Of a DNA stretch of 64,000 nucleotides, positions 9,574 to 19,606 are shown piece after piece; the first letter of the stretch is position 1; each line of letters begins with the position of its first letter. The position numbers were made by a program, and so were the translations under genes. The notes under the pieces were generated by a model. The model worked only from the letters and a program-made list of their open reading frames with translations, was not told where the DNA came from and searched no databases. The stretch spans positions 806,001 through 870,000 of the forward strand of contig NZ_CP089978.1 in assembly GCF_030674635.1 (NCBI RefSeq). The letters run 5' to 3'. The DNA comes from Moraxella sp. ZY210820 (GTDB taxonomy: Bacteria > Pseudomonadota > Gammaproteobacteria > Pseudomonadales > Moraxellaceae).

Positions 9574-11303
9574 CACAACATCTTGTTTTAATTGCAAATT
9601 ATCCAACATCAGATATTAAAAATCATATTGATAGCTTAATTGTGATACAAAAACTAGCTCATTTTGCTGAACAAAAAGGTTACGTTAGCCAATGTTATAG
9701 TGTTGATGAGTTACCTACTATATTACCAACGGATAGTATTTTGTTGTTTGTAGGTGAAGAAATTAATCATTCATTGAAAGCACGTTATGCTGATTATCCA
9801 CAAGCATATTTTAGTTTAGCACAAGCTAGAGATGATAGTGAGCAAGTGATTGATTTTGCTTTACGTCAAGAGAAAATAAAACCTACTTTTGTAGATGAAT
9901 TAACCACTGCTGAAGCACAAAAACCTTTACGTTTTGTAGCAATTACTGCTTGTCCTACAGGTGTAGCACATACTTTTATGGCGGCTGATGCATTAAAACA
10001 AGGTGCTGAAAAGTTAGGCTATATCATTGATGTAGAAACACAAGGTTCGGTAGGAGCAAAAAATATTTTAACTGATGAAGCGATTGCTCAAGCGGATTTT
10101 GTGATTTTAGCGACTGATATTGAGGTCAATCGTGAGCGTTTTGTAGGTAAAAAAATCTATCATTGTTCTACAGGTTTTGCTTTAAAACAGACTGAACAAG
10201 CTTTTGCTCAAGCGATTGCAACCGCACAATCATCATCAAATAAGACAAATAATCAGCATAGTAATAGTCAAACTTCTAGTAAAACTAAAGAAAAAACAGG
10301 TATTTATAAACACTTAATGACAGGGGTTTCATTTATGTTACCCATTGTCGTTGCAGGTGGTTTATTAATCGCGTTATCTTTTGTATTTGGTATTGAAGCA
10401 TTTAAAGAGCAAGGTTCTCTCGCTGATGTTCTTATGCAAACAGGGAAAGCAACCTTTACCTTAATGGTACCGATTTTATCTGGTTATATCGCTTATTCGA
10501 TTGCTGACCGCCCCGGTTTAGCGGCTGGATTAATTGGTGGTTTATTATCCGCTCAAATGGGTGCAGGTTTTTTAGGGGCGATTGTTTCAGGCTTTATTGC
10601 AGGTTATAGTGCATTATTGATAGCGAAGAAGTTTCCATTACCGCAAAGTATGCAGGCATTAAAACCAATTTTAATTATTCCGTTAATTAGTTCATTGATT
10701 GTGGGTTTATTGATGTTCTATGTGGTAGGCGAGCCTGTTAAGCAATTATTTGAGATGATGGAGAATTTCTTAAATAATATGGGAACACAAAATGCCATTG
10801 TGATGGGACTCATTCTCGGTGCAATGATGTGTGTAGATATGGGTGGGCCGATTAATAAAGCCGCTTATACTTTCTCTGTTGGCTTATTGACAATGGAAAA
10901 TGCTAACCAATTTCCGATTGCGGCTGCGATGGCAGGTGGGATGGTACCTGCGATTGGTATGGCGGTTGCCACATGGTTAGCTCGTTATAAATTTACTGAA
11001 GATGAACGTAATGCAGGCAATGCGTCATTTGTATTAGGTTTATGCTTTATTTCTGAAGGTGCGATACCATTTGCAGCAAAAGACCCAATGCGTGTTATTC
11101 CAAGTTGTATTATTGGTGGTGCGGTTACAGGGGCATTGGTAGCATTTTTCCATATTACTTTAGCGGCACCACACGGTGGCGTATTTGTGTTACTCATTCC
11201 AAATGCAGTGAATCACATTGGGGCGTATTTAATTGCTATTGCTTGTGGCAGCGTACTCACAGGTGTGATGTATGCTTTATTAAAACGCCGTGAAATTAAC
11301 TAA
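9570..11303 (+). CDS. fruA: Fructose PTS permease FruA (EIIB'-EIIB-EIIC)
   Basis: A 577-residue fructose-specific EIIBC protein that imports and phosphorylates fructose at the inner membrane. Residues 1-105 form a degenerate EIIB-like domain without the active Cys. The true EIIB has ITACPTGVAHTF with phospho-Cys128. A Ser/Asn/Lys-rich linker at ~215-240 leads to the EIIC membrane domain from ~250, with GGPINKAAYTF and the FISEGAIPFAA loop. The start codon overlaps the fruK stop. Length and order are normal. A GCCATCAT/ATGATGGC hairpin without a T-run lies between fruA and the next gene. Confidence 0.94.
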   Translation: MTQHLVLIANYPTSDIKNHIDSLIVIQKLAHFAEQKGYVSQCYSVDELPTILPTDSILLFVGEEINHSLKARYADYPQAYFSLAQARDDSEQVIDFALRQEKIKPTFVDELTTAEAQKPLRFVAITACPTGVAHTFMAADALKQGAEKLGYIIDVETQGSVGAKNILTDEAIAQADFVILATDIEVNRERFVGKKIYHCSTGFALKQTEQAFAQAIATAQSSSNKTNNQHSNSQTSSKTKEKTGIYKHLMTGVSFMLPIVVAGGLLIALSFVFGIEAFKEQGSLADVLMQTGKATFTLMVPILSGYIAYSIADRPGLAAGLIGGLLSAQMGAGFLGAIVSGFIAGYSALLIAKKFPLPQSMQALKPILIIPLISSLIVGLLMFYVVGEPVKQLFEMMENFLNNMGTQNAIVMGLILGAMMCVDMGGPINKAAYTFSVGLLTMENANQFPIAAAMAGGMVPAIGMAVATWLARYKFTEDERNAGNASFVLGLCFISEGAIPFAAKDPMRVIPSCIIGGAVTGALVAFFHITLAAPHGGVFVLLIPNAVNHIGAYLIAIACGSVLTGVMYALLKRREIN

Positions 11304-11390
11304 AATAAACAATAAATAAACGAGATTTGCCATCATCAAATCTATCAAAATTTGTTATGATGGCTTATCTTAATGATGAAGGAGTTGATG

Positions 11391-11603
11391 ATGCGATTAC
11401 TGATAGCATTTTTATTGCCATTTTTAACCTTTTTTACCATTGGTCGTCCGATTGCGGGAATTGTATGTTTAATTTTACAAATTACCGTGTTAGGGTGGTT
11501 GCCTGCAACGATTTGGGCAGTTTATGCTTTATCACAATATAAAACTGACCAAAAAATCAAACAAGCTATTCAACAGCATAATGTTGATATCAGTAAAGAT
11601 TAA
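11391..11603 (+). CDS. YqaE/Pmp3-family small membrane protein
   Basis: A 70-residue protein with two hydrophobic helices. The segment LLPFLTFFTIGRPIAGIVCLILQ continues into TVLGWLPATIWAVYAL, the plasma membrane proteolipid 3 (YqaE) plan, with the family's LPATIWA in helix 2 and a charged tail. I chose ATG 11391, six bases after AAGGAG; ATG 11388 is the alternative. Members are stress-linked membrane proteins of unclear mechanism. It is four bases upstream of the acyltransferase and probably co-transcribed with it. Confidence 0.75.
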   Translation: MRLLIAFLLPFLTFFTIGRPIAGIVCLILQITVLGWLPATIWAVYALSQYKTDQKIKQAIQQHNVDISKD

Positions 11604-11607
11604 TCAC

Positions 11608-12384
11608 ATGATGAAAATATTACGCCGTATTCCACTTTATTTAGTGAAAGGAATTAAGCTTATTGCGGTTTTGATAGAAGCAATTTATATCATTTTCCGT
11701 TACGGTATGCACAAAAATAATATGAATCCTAAAAATGCACGTCATGTGCAATATTTTTGTCGCCGTTTGTGTGCTACGCTGAATATTCATGTGCAAGTAC
11801 ATGGAGAAGTACCACAGCAAACTGCATTATGGGCGAGTAACCATATTTCATTTTTAGATATCCCTGTGTTGGGTTCGGCAGGACGTGTATTCTTTTTGTC
11901 TAAAGCAGAAATTGCAGATTGGTTTTTGGTAGGCTTTTTAGCCCGTAGTGGCGGTACATTATTTATTAAACGTGGTTCAGGTGATGTTAATCGTGTGAGT
12001 GAACAAATGGCAGATTATTTACGCCAAGATGTTCCTGTGGTTTTTTTCCCTGAAGCAACGACGACTAATGGCGAAAAAGTAAAGAAAATTTATGGTAAAT
12101 TATTTGTTTCTGCTATAGAAGCACAAAAACCGATTCAAATTGCACTTATTTGCTATTTAAATGCACAAGGACGGTTGGAAAAGAATATTCCTTTTGTGGA
12201 TATTGGATTTGTTGAACACGCACGCAATGTGTTTGATATTGATTATAAAGTGCAAGCTCATGTTAAATTTTTACCACCTGTTGATGTAATAGGGCATGAT
12301 GTGCGTAGCCTGACGGCTTTAGTACAACAACAAATGGAGCAAGGTTTAGCAGAATTGCAGGCACAAGTGATTACACAAAAGTAA
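11608..12384 (+). CDS. plsC: 1-acyl-sn-glycerol-3-phosphate acyltransferase (PlsC family)
   Basis: A roughly 258-residue membrane-associated acyltransferase that would make phosphatidate from lysophosphatidate. The catalytic HX4D box is SNHISFLD, followed by the KAEIADWF segment, GTLFIKRG and the substrate motif FFPEATTTNG. An N-terminal hydrophobic helix anchors it. Starts at 11608 or 11611 are both possible, and an open frame extends upstream to 11524 inside the previous gene. A second acyltransferase-family gene is at 47041; this one has the better match to canonical PlsC. Confidence 0.85.
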   Translation: MMKILRRIPLYLVKGIKLIAVLIEAIYIIFRYGMHKNNMNPKNARHVQYFCRRLCATLNIHVQVHGEVPQQTALWASNHISFLDIPVLGSAGRVFFLSKAEIADWFLVGFLARSGGTLFIKRGSGDVNRVSEQMADYLRQDVPVVFFPEATTTNGEKVKKIYGKLFVSAIEAQKPIQIALICYLNAQGRLEKNIPFVDIGFVEHARNVFDIDYKVQAHVKFLPPVDVIGHDVRSLTALVQQQMEQGLAELQAQVITQK

Positions 12385-12547
12385 ATTATTTGTTTGTAAA
12401 TAGCTAATCATGTGTAGAATATGAAGTGAAAAGCTATATTTCATACAAAATGGCACAAAAGCACCACATATTGATGAAATTTGCCATTGCAGTTTAGTGT
12501 GATTTCAGTTAATTTAATAGCATAATAACCTTGATAGGTAACTAACC

Positions 12548-12802
12548 ATGAAAAAAGTACTATTAGCAATGATGATGTTTAGTTTATTTACAGCTCAAGC
12601 TTACGCATCAGAAGCAGAATGTAAAAAGCTAAAAGATGATCGTGATATTATTTATGCTGCTAAAGGCTTCTGCTTTAAAGATGATGAAGCGAAAAAGAAA
12701 TTTGGTACAGATTGTTATACATCTAGCCCCAAATTTTCTGATAAAGAACAGCAACGCTTAGATGAAATTAAAGCACGTCAAAAAGAATTGAATTGTAAAT
12801 AA
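12548..12802 (+). CDS. Small exported YARHG-domain protein
   Basis: An 84-residue precursor with signal peptide MKKVLLAMMMFSLFTAQAYA. The mature part is about 64 residues with four Cys. The stretch DIIYAAKGFCFKD followed by KKKFG and a later KEQQRLDEIKARQKEL matches the YARHG domain plan (IYA-x-x-G-x-x-F, then K-F, then E..R). YARHG domains occur in exported proteins often linked to the envelope; molecular function unknown. Single gene with its own terminator. Confidence 0.7.
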   Translation: MKKVLLAMMMFSLFTAQAYASEAECKKLKDDRDIIYAAKGFCFKDDEAKKKFGTDCYTSSPKFSDKEQQRLDEIKARQKELNCK

Positions 12803-12820
12803 TATTTGTCAATAATAAAA

Positions 12821-12855
12821 GTCGCTAAATCTAACTTGTGATTTGGCGATTTTTA
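12821..12855 (+). terminator. Rho-independent terminator after the YARHG gene
   Basis: TCGCTAAATC pairs with GATTTGGCGA (one G-T pair) across a short loop and is followed by five T. Confidence 0.8.
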
Positions 12856-12879
12856 CATCATAATTGAAGGAGTTAAACA

Positions 12880-13299
12880 ATGAACTATGATGACCAAAAT
12901 ATTTTTGCTAAAATTTTGCGTGGTGAAATTCCTGCAATGAAAGTTTATGAAGATGATAAAACCCTTGCCTTTATGGATATTATGCCACAGGCAGCAGGGC
13001 ATACTTTAGTTATTCCTAAAACACCTGCAATCACATTATTAGATATTCCTGCTGATGATTTAGCATATACCATGCAGATTGTGCAAAAAGTGGCTCAAGC
13101 AGTAAAAAAAGCAATGGATGCACAAGGTTTAGTTTTAATGCAACTTTCAGGTGAAAAAGCAGGGCAGACTGTACCACATATCCATTTCCACATTATTCCA
13201 AGTTCAGTACATGAATTAGGAAAACATGGTGGTCAAATAGGGGATATGGAACAAATCAAAGCATATGCTGAAAAAATTAAAGCTGTTTTAGCTGAATGA
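12880..13299 (+). CDS. HIT-family nucleotide hydrolase (HinT-like)
   Basis: A 139-residue protein with the histidine triad VPHIHFHII near residue 107 and the N-terminal NIFAKILRGEIPA typical of the HIT/Hint branch that hydrolyses nucleoside phosphoramidates and AMP-linked compounds. AAGGAG precedes the ATG. It is flanked by terminators on both sides, so it appears monocistronic. The physiological substrate is not evident. Confidence 0.9.
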   Translation: MNYDDQNIFAKILRGEIPAMKVYEDDKTLAFMDIMPQAAGHTLVIPKTPAITLLDIPADDLAYTMQIVQKVAQAVKKAMDAQGLVLMQLSGEKAGQTVPHIHFHIIPSSVHELGKHGGQIGDMEQIKAYAEKIKAVLAE

Positions 13300-13326
13300 T
13301 GAGCAATTGAATTTGATAGACAAGTT

Positions 13327-13348
13327 AAGGTGCGGTAACGCACCTTTT
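13327..13348 (+). terminator. Strong terminator after the HIT gene
   Basis: AAGGTGCG, loop GTAA, CGCACCTT then T-run. The stem sequence is the same GGTGCG motif seen in the dispersed GGTGCGTA palindromes at 35515 and 45298. Confidence 0.85.
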
Positions 13349-13389
13349 CAATTTATATCTGATATTTGTTTGAGTTTCTTAAAAGTAAA

Positions 13390-14268
13390 ATGTTAAATAT
13401 TCAATATAAAATAGATAGTGTTAATTTACATGATTCTGCTCAACGTGATGAGTGGGGACGATATCTCTATTGTATTCAACAGCAAAATAAAAAATATTGG
13501 CTTAAATATCAGTTGAATGTAGCACAATATCAGCAAAAACAAAGTTCTTTTGAATATGAATTAAAAGTTTATAATTTATTGCATAGTATCCAAACTCATT
13601 TAATATTAGACTATCAAATTATTGCATTTCAAGATTTAAAATTAGATCAGCAATATTGGCAGAGTACATTATGGCAACATCAACAACATTATCCCCATTT
13701 AAATATTTTAATTTTGGCTGATAGTCAATCAATTTTTAATCAAGCACCTCCTGATGATTTTGCACAATGTAAGCAGATAATTTTATCAGTAATGGATTGT
13801 CTTGCTAATATTCATCAAGCAGGTGTAATTCATGGTGATATTAAAGCAGAGCATTTTGTACAATATCAGCAAAGTGTTTATTTGATTGATTTTGAACAAG
13901 CTGAAACCATGTGGTTAGCTAAACCAGCAGAGCAAACTTTAACTGCAACGCCCCATTATATGGCATCTGAATTATTTTATGGGCAAGCAAAAAATATACA
14001 AAGTGATATTTATGCTTTAGGTATTGTGTTATATGAATGGTTAAGTCAGCAAACCATAGCTCAAAGTAAACAACAGCAAAAACATATTGAACAAAAATTA
14101 AATTATCGTCAATGGCAACAATTACATCAACAGGGTATAGTTGTAAAATTGGAACATCATTATCAAGTTTTTCAGCCTATTTTAAAAGCGATGTTAGCAC
14201 CATTAGCAGATAGAGTAAGTAGTATGGCTGAAGTATTAGAAATGATGGAAAATATAAATTATCAATAA
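13390..14268 (+). CDS. Atypical serine/threonine kinase-like protein
   Basis: A 292-residue protein with a eukaryotic-like kinase fold. The catalytic loop reads HGDIKAEHF, where HRDxKxxN is usual: Gly replaces Arg and His replaces Asn. The metal motif reads DFE instead of DFG, and TATPHYMASE stands for the APE region, followed by SDIYALGIVLYEWL (helix F). The N-lobe Lys may be in YWLKYQL. The Asp of the catalytic loop and of DFE are kept, so activity is possible but not typical. ATG 13390 is used; TTG 13366 would add 8 residues. It is Gln/His-rich and convergent with cyoE. Confidence 0.75.
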   Translation: MLNIQYKIDSVNLHDSAQRDEWGRYLYCIQQQNKKYWLKYQLNVAQYQQKQSSFEYELKVYNLLHSIQTHLILDYQIIAFQDLKLDQQYWQSTLWQHQQHYPHLNILILADSQSIFNQAPPDDFAQCKQIILSVMDCLANIHQAGVIHGDIKAEHFVQYQQSVYLIDFEQAETMWLAKPAEQTLTATPHYMASELFYGQAKNIQSDIYALGIVLYEWLSQQTIAQSKQQQKHIEQKLNYRQWQQLHQQGIVVKLEHHYQVFQPILKAMLAPLADRVSSMAEVLEMMENINYQ

Positions 14269-14303
14269 AAAACTGAACTTTATGATAAAGTTCAGTTTCG
14301 TTT
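14268..14303. terminator. Bidirectional terminator between the kinase-like gene and cyoE
   Basis: AAACTGAACTTT at 14270-14281 pairs perfectly with AAAGTTCAGTTT at 14287-14298, with A-rich and T-rich flanks serving both strands. Confidence 0.85.
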
Positions 14304-14336
14304 TAATTATAAAAGATTTAATATCATCTAAATCAA

Positions 14337-15215
14337 TTAGAAAATAGGAATATTCGGTGGAGCAGGCTTATAGGTACAAACAAAACTTAAACTAATAATA
14401 GTAATTAAGATCACTGAAAATAAGAAAAAGCGTTTTGCCCACTGTTGTTCATTTTCTGCTTTAAAACCAATCCAACCTAGATAAATCCAGTAACCACATA
14501 ATATATTATTTAAAATCACTGACCAAATATTTGTATAATCATAAATATATAAAATATTGACACAAATCATAAATAATATCATATACACCATACATTCAAT
14601 TTTAGTACGGAGAATAGAGCGGGCAACAGGTAAAATTGGAATGCCTGCATTTTTATAATCATCAAAACGATAGATTGCAATAGCCCAAGAATGTGGCATT
14701 TGCCAAAATGCGTAAGCAAGGAAAATCACTAAAGCTGCTAAATCAAATTCACCTGTAACAGCCGTATAGCCAATCACGGGTGGACTTGCCCCTGAAAAAC
14801 TACCAATAACAGTTTGATGAATATTATGTCGTTTAGACCATAAACTATATAATACAACGTAAACAAAAAAACCTAAAACTGCAAAACCAAAAGCATAGGG
14901 ATTGATTAAAAACCATAAAATAGAAAAACCAATGATACCTAAAATAGCTGCGTAAATTAATGCAATATTTGGACTAATGGTTTTTTGTACTAAAGCACGA
15001 TTTTGGGTACGTTGCATACGATGATCAATATCTTGATCAATTACATTATTGAATACACAACCTGATGCCACAACGAATAGTGTACCAAGTAAGGTATAAG
15101 TGAGAAGCAAGAAATCTATTTGCCCTTGGGCGGCTAAAAAGAAGCCACCCAAAGTAGTAACGAAGTTACCAAATAGAATCCCTGGTTTAGTCAGGAATAG
15201 ATACTTTTTAAACAT
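14337..15215 (-). CDS. cyoE: Protoheme IX farnesyltransferase (heme O synthase) CyoE
   Basis: A 292-residue UbiA-family prenyltransferase that farnesylates heme b to heme O for the bo3 oxidase. The Asp-rich substrate motif is NNVIDQDIDHRMQRTQNR and there are about eight or nine membrane helices. It is last in cyoABCDE, eight bases after cyoD, as in E. coli and Acinetobacter. Confidence 0.93.
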   Translation of the reverse strand: MFKKYLFLTKPGILFGNFVTTLGGFFLAAQGQIDFLLLTYTLLGTLFVVASGCVFNNVIDQDIDHRMQRTQNRALVQKTISPNIALIYAAILGIIGFSILWFLINPYAFGFAVLGFFVYVVLYSLWSKRHNIHQTVIGSFSGASPPVIGYTAVTGEFDLAALVIFLAYAFWQMPHSWAIAIYRFDDYKNAGIPILPVARSILRTKIECMVYMILFMICVNILYIYDYTNIWSVILNNILCGYWIYLGWIGFKAENEQQWAKRFFLFSVILITIISLSFVCTYKPAPPNIPIF

Positions 15216-15223
15216 AGCGATGT

Positions 15224-15556
15224 TTAGTAAAGCATCATGTTACTATGAAGATAGTTCATAATCCAAACAGAGCCAATCAAAAGAGCGGCAATTGTGAGGA
15301 TTGTATAAGTGAACGCAATCACGTTCCAGCGTTGTTCAGGAGAGCTATTCATATGTAAGAAATAAATCAACTGAATTAACACTTGTGCTACCGCAGTAAT
15401 GCCGATAACAGCCATTACACCTGTACCTTTAGAGCCTGACATTACCATACCAAACGGAATAATCGTTAAAATGATAGATAATACAAATCCAATGATATAG
15501 TGCTTAGTGCTACCGTGAACTTCATGATTGTGTTCATTATGATGTTGATTACTCAT
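15224..15556 (-). CDS. cyoD: Cytochrome bo3 ubiquinol oxidase subunit IV
   Basis: A 110-residue protein with a His-rich N-terminus and three membrane helices, including the QLIYFLHMNSSPEQRWN segment typical of CyoD. It assists assembly of the CuB centre. It is one base after cyoC. Confidence 0.93.
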   Translation of the reverse strand: MSNQHHNEHNHEVHGSTKHYIIGFVLSIILTIIPFGMVMSGSKGTGVMAVIGITAVAQVLIQLIYFLHMNSSPEQRWNVIAFTYTILTIAALLIGSVWIMNYLHSNMMLY

Positions 15557-15557
15557 C

Positions 15558-16175
15558 TTACAGAACTCCCATCAAGTAAACTACGCTAAATACACAGATC
15601 CATACGATGTCTAGGAAGTGCCAGAATAAACTTAAGCAAGCTAAACGGCGAGTAACAGGAATAGTCAAACCAAATTTTTTGATTTGATACATTAATACTG
15701 CCATCCACACTAGACCTGATGAAACGTGAATACCATGTGTACCAACTAGGGTAAAGAATGCAGATAAGAATGCACTTGTGCTAGGACCATGACCAGCATG
15801 AACTAAATGATTAAACTCATAAACTTCCATGCCAATAAAGCCAGCACCAAATACAAAAGTAATTGCTAACCACATTAAAACTTGGCTGGCATTTTTCTTT
15901 TGTTGTGCCAATACTGCAAAACCAAAAGTAACAGATGAAATCAAAAGGAGCATTGTTTCAGTTAAAACAAAACCTAATGAATCACTAAATAAATCTGCTG
16001 CACTTGGTGTACCTGGTGGTACGTTCTGACTAAGAACGGCATAGGCAATAAACAGCGTACCGAACAAGATTAAGTCAGTCATTAAATATGACCAGAAACC
16101 AAAGACCGTGATATCGGTATCATCATGGTGATGATGTTCATCATGTCCATGGCTGTGATGAAGTACTTCGCTCAT
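15558..16175 (-). CDS. cyoC: Cytochrome bo3 ubiquinol oxidase subunit III
   Basis: A 205-residue, five-helix subunit III of the heme-copper oxidase. It has a His-rich N-terminal tail ([14 protein letters not shown]), the helix pair around LFIAYAVL, and the family segment [18 protein letters not shown]. It sits in the cyo operon four bases after cyoB. Confidence 0.93.
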   Translation of the reverse strand: MSEVLHHSHGHDEHHHHDDTDITVFGFWSYLMTDLILFGTLFIAYAVLSQNVPPGTPSAADLFSDSLGFVLTETMLLLISSVTFGFAVLAQQKKNASQVLMWLAITFVFGAGFIGMEVYEFNHLVHAGHGPSTSAFLSAFFTLVGTHGIHVSSGLVWMAVLMYQIKKFGLTIPVTRRLACLSLFWHFLDIVWICVFSVVYLMGVL

Positions 16176-16179
16176 ATTC

Positions 16180-18174
16180 TTAGTCCTTCTTCAAATGTTG
16201 TTCAAGAAGTGCATAACGTTCATTTTCGATACGTTCAACTTCTGCTGCTGGTACATAGTAGTCCACATTCTTAGAGAATGAACTTGCAATTAAGCTGATG
16301 ATAGTACCTGCTAATGATGCAATCACTAACCACCAAATATGCCATACTAAAGCAAAGCCCATAACACTTAATAACATTGCCATACCAAAGCCAGCTACAC
16401 GATTTGTAGGCATATGAATATCTTCATATTTCTCAGGGCGTGTATAAGCAACACCATTTTGTTTATCAGTCCAGAAACGGTCAATACCAGCACCGTTAGG
16501 AAGATGAGCAAAGTTATAGAATGGAGGAGGAGAAGACATTACCCATTCAAATGTACGACCATTTTTCCATGCATCGCCAGTGTAGTCCATATTTTGTTTG
16601 CGTTGTAAGAAACCAAACACAATTTGTAATACAAGGCAGATAATACCGAATAATACAAGTACAGAACCAAAGAATGCGATATTTAAGTATGGTTCCCATT
16701 CTGGATTTGTATAAGTGTTCAAACGGCGAGTCATACCCATGAAACCAAGAATATATAATGGCATGAATGAGAAATAGAAACCGAAGAACCAGAACCAGAA
16801 TGAAGCTTTACCCCAACCTTCATGTAATTTCCAACCAAACATTTTTGGCCAGTAGAATACAAGACCAGCGATTAAGCCAAATACTACACCACCGATAATT
16901 ACGTTATGGAAGTGAGCTACAAGGAATAAAGAGTTATGTACTAAGAAGTCAGCAGGCGGAATAGCCATTAATACACCTGTTAAACCACCAATACCAAAAG
17001 TTACAAGGAAACCTAGTGTCCAAAGCATTGGTGAAGAGAATGTAATTTGACCTTTGTACATGGTAAATAACCAAGAGAATAATTTAACACCAGTAGGAAT
17101 GGCGATAATCATGGTCATAATACCGAAGAATGCGTTTACGTTCGCACCAGCACCCATTGTAAAGAAATGGTGTACCCAAACGACTAGTGATAATACTGTA
17201 ATTGCTACAGTCGCATAAACCATTGAGTTATAACCGAACAATGATTTACGGCAGAATGTTGCAACGATTTCAGAATATAAACCGAAAGCAGGCAATACAA
17301 GTAAGTATACTTCTGGGTGACCCCAAGTCCAAATCAAGTTTACATAAAGCATTGGACTACCGCCAAGCTCATTAGTAAAGAAGTGGAAGTCGAAGTAACG
17401 GTCAAGAGTAAGCATTGCAAGCGTACCAGCAAGTACAGGGAATGTTGCCATGATTAACACACATGCACAAAGTGCTGTCCATGTGAAAATTGGCATATCC
17501 ATTAACTTCATGCCTGGAGCACGCAATTTAATGATAGTTACAAAGAAGTTTACACCTGTAAGTGTTGTACCTACACCAGAAATCTGAATTGCCCAAATGT
17601 AGTAATCTACACCAACACCTGGTGAATATTGGATACCTGAAAGTGGAGGATAACCCATCCAACCTGTCGCAGCAAATTCACCAATTGCAAGTGAAGCCAT
17701 TACTAACCCAGCAGAGCCAGTAAATAACCAGAAACTTAAAGAGTTAAGTAAAGGGAAAGCAACATCACGTGCACCGATTTGTAAAGGTACAATAATGTTA
17801 AAGAATGCTGTAACTAAACCCATCGCTACGAAGAAAATCATGATTACACCATGAGCGGTGAAGATTTGGTCGTAGTGTTCTGGATGTAAGTAACCTTCAC
17901 CGCCATTTTTAGCGAGAAAGAGTTGTAGACGCATCATAATTGCATCGGCGAAACCACGCAAAAGCATGACAATCGATACAATTACATACATAATACCAAT
18001 TTTCTTGTGGTCTACAGTGGTAAACCACTCATTCCACAAATAGCCCCATTTTTTGAAATAAGTGACAGCACCAAGAATGGCGATAGCACCAATAATCATA
18101 AATGCAACTGTTACCAATACGATTGGATCGTGTGGGATTGCATCAGGACCTAATTTACCGAATAAAAATGACAT
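16180..18174 (-). CDS. cyoB: Cytochrome bo3 ubiquinol oxidase subunit I
   Basis: A 664-residue catalytic subunit that reduces O2 to water and pumps protons. The heme and copper ligands are all visible: [11 protein letters not shown] (low-spin heme His), [14 protein letters not shown] (CuB His and the cross-linked Tyr), VHHFFTMG (two CuB His) and [12 protein letters not shown] (high- and low-spin heme His). Length is as expected. It is four bases after cyoA. Confidence 0.96.
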   Translation of the reverse strand: MSFLFGKLGPDAIPHDPIVLVTVAFMIIGAIAILGAVTYFKKWGYLWNEWFTTVDHKKIGIMYVIVSIVMLLRGFADAIMMRLQLFLAKNGGEGYLHPEHYDQIFTAHGVIMIFFVAMGLVTAFFNIIVPLQIGARDVAFPLLNSLSFWLFTGSAGLVMASLAIGEFAATGWMGYPPLSGIQYSPGVGVDYYIWAIQISGVGTTLTGVNFFVTIIKLRAPGMKLMDMPIFTWTALCACVLIMATFPVLAGTLAMLTLDRYFDFHFFTNELGGSPMLYVNLIWTWGHPEVYLLVLPAFGLYSEIVATFCRKSLFGYNSMVYATVAITVLSLVVWVHHFFTMGAGANVNAFFGIMTMIIAIPTGVKLFSWLFTMYKGQITFSSPMLWTLGFLVTFGIGGLTGVLMAIPPADFLVHNSLFLVAHFHNVIIGGVVFGLIAGLVFYWPKMFGWKLHEGWGKASFWFWFFGFYFSFMPLYILGFMGMTRRLNTYTNPEWEPYLNIAFFGSVLVLFGIICLVLQIVFGFLQRKQNMDYTGDAWKNGRTFEWVMSSPPPFYNFAHLPNGAGIDRFWTDKQNGVAYTRPEKYEDIHMPTNRVAGFGMAMLLSVMGFALVWHIWWLVIASLAGTIISLIASSFSKNVDYYVPAAEVERIENERYALLEQHLKKD

Positions 18175-18178
18175 CTTT

Positions 18179-19261
18179 TTATTCTCCTACTTGTGCGACA
18201 TTAGCACAGATATTGTCTTTTGCCGCTTCAGTTACATCACTTGTTTGACTATCATTATGATAGTTACTCATATAGCAGTTAATGACTGAAGGGAAAATGC
18301 TAAGATCTGCAGAAGAGTAATAAGTTACTGGGTGTGGCTTAGTTGGATAAGCCCCTTCTTCTTGAGCAATTTTAGCTAATTTCTTCTGTGTTTCTGATTC
18401 ATGTTCAGCATTTTTAACCATAGCATCAATTTGTAATTGAGAACGGTTACCATCGCGTAAAGATTTAAATACAGCCTTATCTAGCATACCTTGCTGGATA
18501 GCGTATACTGGTTTACCATCTTGTTCACCAACTACAACAGAATCACCTTTACCGTCTTTAATGGTTTGTACCCAAGCATTAAAATCACCTTCAGTTAAGC
18601 TATGTGCTTTGAAGTGCATTTGTGAGAAACCATAGCCACTATAAGTTGCTGAGAAACCGCTATATACACCTGGTTCATTTGCTTGTAAGTTAAGGTGTGT
18701 CTGCATACCTGCCATCGCGTAAATTTGACCCGCTAACTGTGGAATGAAGAATGAATTCATTGTAAAGTTAGAAGTAATACGGAAATTGATAGGTGTTTGC
18801 TCTGGAATACGTACTTCATTTACCATAGCAATATTTTGCTCTGGATAAATAAAGATCCATTTGAATTGTTCAGCAATGACTTGAATCGTTAATGCTTGTT
18901 TGTCAGATTCTAGCGGACGATAAGGGTCATATTTATGAGAACCCCACCATGTTAAAGTTGCTAGAACGATAATAATGATAACAGGAATCCCCCAAACGAC
19001 AACTTCAATCGTTGTTGAGTGGTTCCAATCAGGTTTGTATTCTGCGCCTTTACCTGCACGATACTTATAACTAAACCAAATTGCCATGATAATCGTTGGA
19101 ATAACAACTAAAAGCATGACATAGATCGAAATCATCATTAAGGTACTAAGACCTTCAGCGATAGGACCTTTTGGATTGATGAGTACCATATCGCCGCCAC
19201 AACCAGAAAGCAGGGCGGTTAGCAATGTTAAAGACAATACAGCTAATTTTGTTTGTCTCAT
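18179..19261 (-). CDS. cyoA: Cytochrome bo3 ubiquinol oxidase subunit II
   Basis: A 360-residue lipoprotein subunit II. The lipobox LLSGC lies in the N-terminal signal, two membrane helices follow, then a cupredoxin-like periplasmic domain with [17 protein letters not shown]. The CuA ligands are absent, as expected for a quinol oxidase. First gene of cyoABCDE; GAGG precedes the ATG. Confidence 0.95.
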   Translation of the reverse strand: MRQTKLAVLSLTLLTALLSGCGGDMVLINPKGPIAEGLSTLMMISIYVMLLVVIPTIIMAIWFSYKYRAGKGAEYKPDWNHSTTIEVVVWGIPVIIIIVLATLTWWGSHKYDPYRPLESDKQALTIQVIAEQFKWIFIYPEQNIAMVNEVRIPEQTPINFRITSNFTMNSFFIPQLAGQIYAMAGMQTHLNLQANEPGVYSGFSATYSGYGFSQMHFKAHSLTEGDFNAWVQTIKDGKGDSVVVGEQDGKPVYAIQQGMLDKAVFKSLRDGNRSQLQIDAMVKNAEHESETQKKLAKIAQEEGAYPTKPHPVTYYSSADLSIFPSVINCYMSNYHNDSQTSDVTEAAKDNICANVAQVGE

Positions 19262-19606
19262 GTTACAACCTCAATCAAGAGTTTATGTCCCATTAAATTC
19301 GGGATTAGCGATAAAAATGTCGCATGATTGAAAAATACTGCAAAAAAACGCTACAATTTTTTTCAATGATGTAACAACGTTATCTTATAGCCATATTATG
19401 CACTAAAATTCAAAACTATGCTACCACTTATCAACAGAAAAGTGAAATAAAATAACCCGATTGAAATGCTAGGAATTTTAATAAAAACATAGACTTGTTT
19501 TTGTTGAAATTGTACTAAATTGAGGGATCTATCACAAAAAAACATTAAAAAAGAAGAGCAGGAAATACTCTTCTTTAATAAAAACATATAAATAATATGT
19601 GATAAA
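19262..19606. other. Intergenic stretch upstream of cyoA
   Basis: About 345 AT-rich bases. They hold the cyo promoter region (no single convincing -35/-10 pair picked) and, at 19549-19577, the terminator of the RDD gene. A short hydrophobic open frame at 19396-19623 is not supported. Confidence 0.5.
19549..19577 (-). terminator. Terminator of the RDD/GYF gene
   Basis: On the minus strand AAAGAAGAG pairs with CTCTTCTTT and runs into six T. Confidence 0.8.

Noticed and set aside
11304-11366. GCCATCAT/ATGATGGC hairpin after fruA as a terminator
   Set aside because: The loop is long and no T-run follows, so I did not call it.
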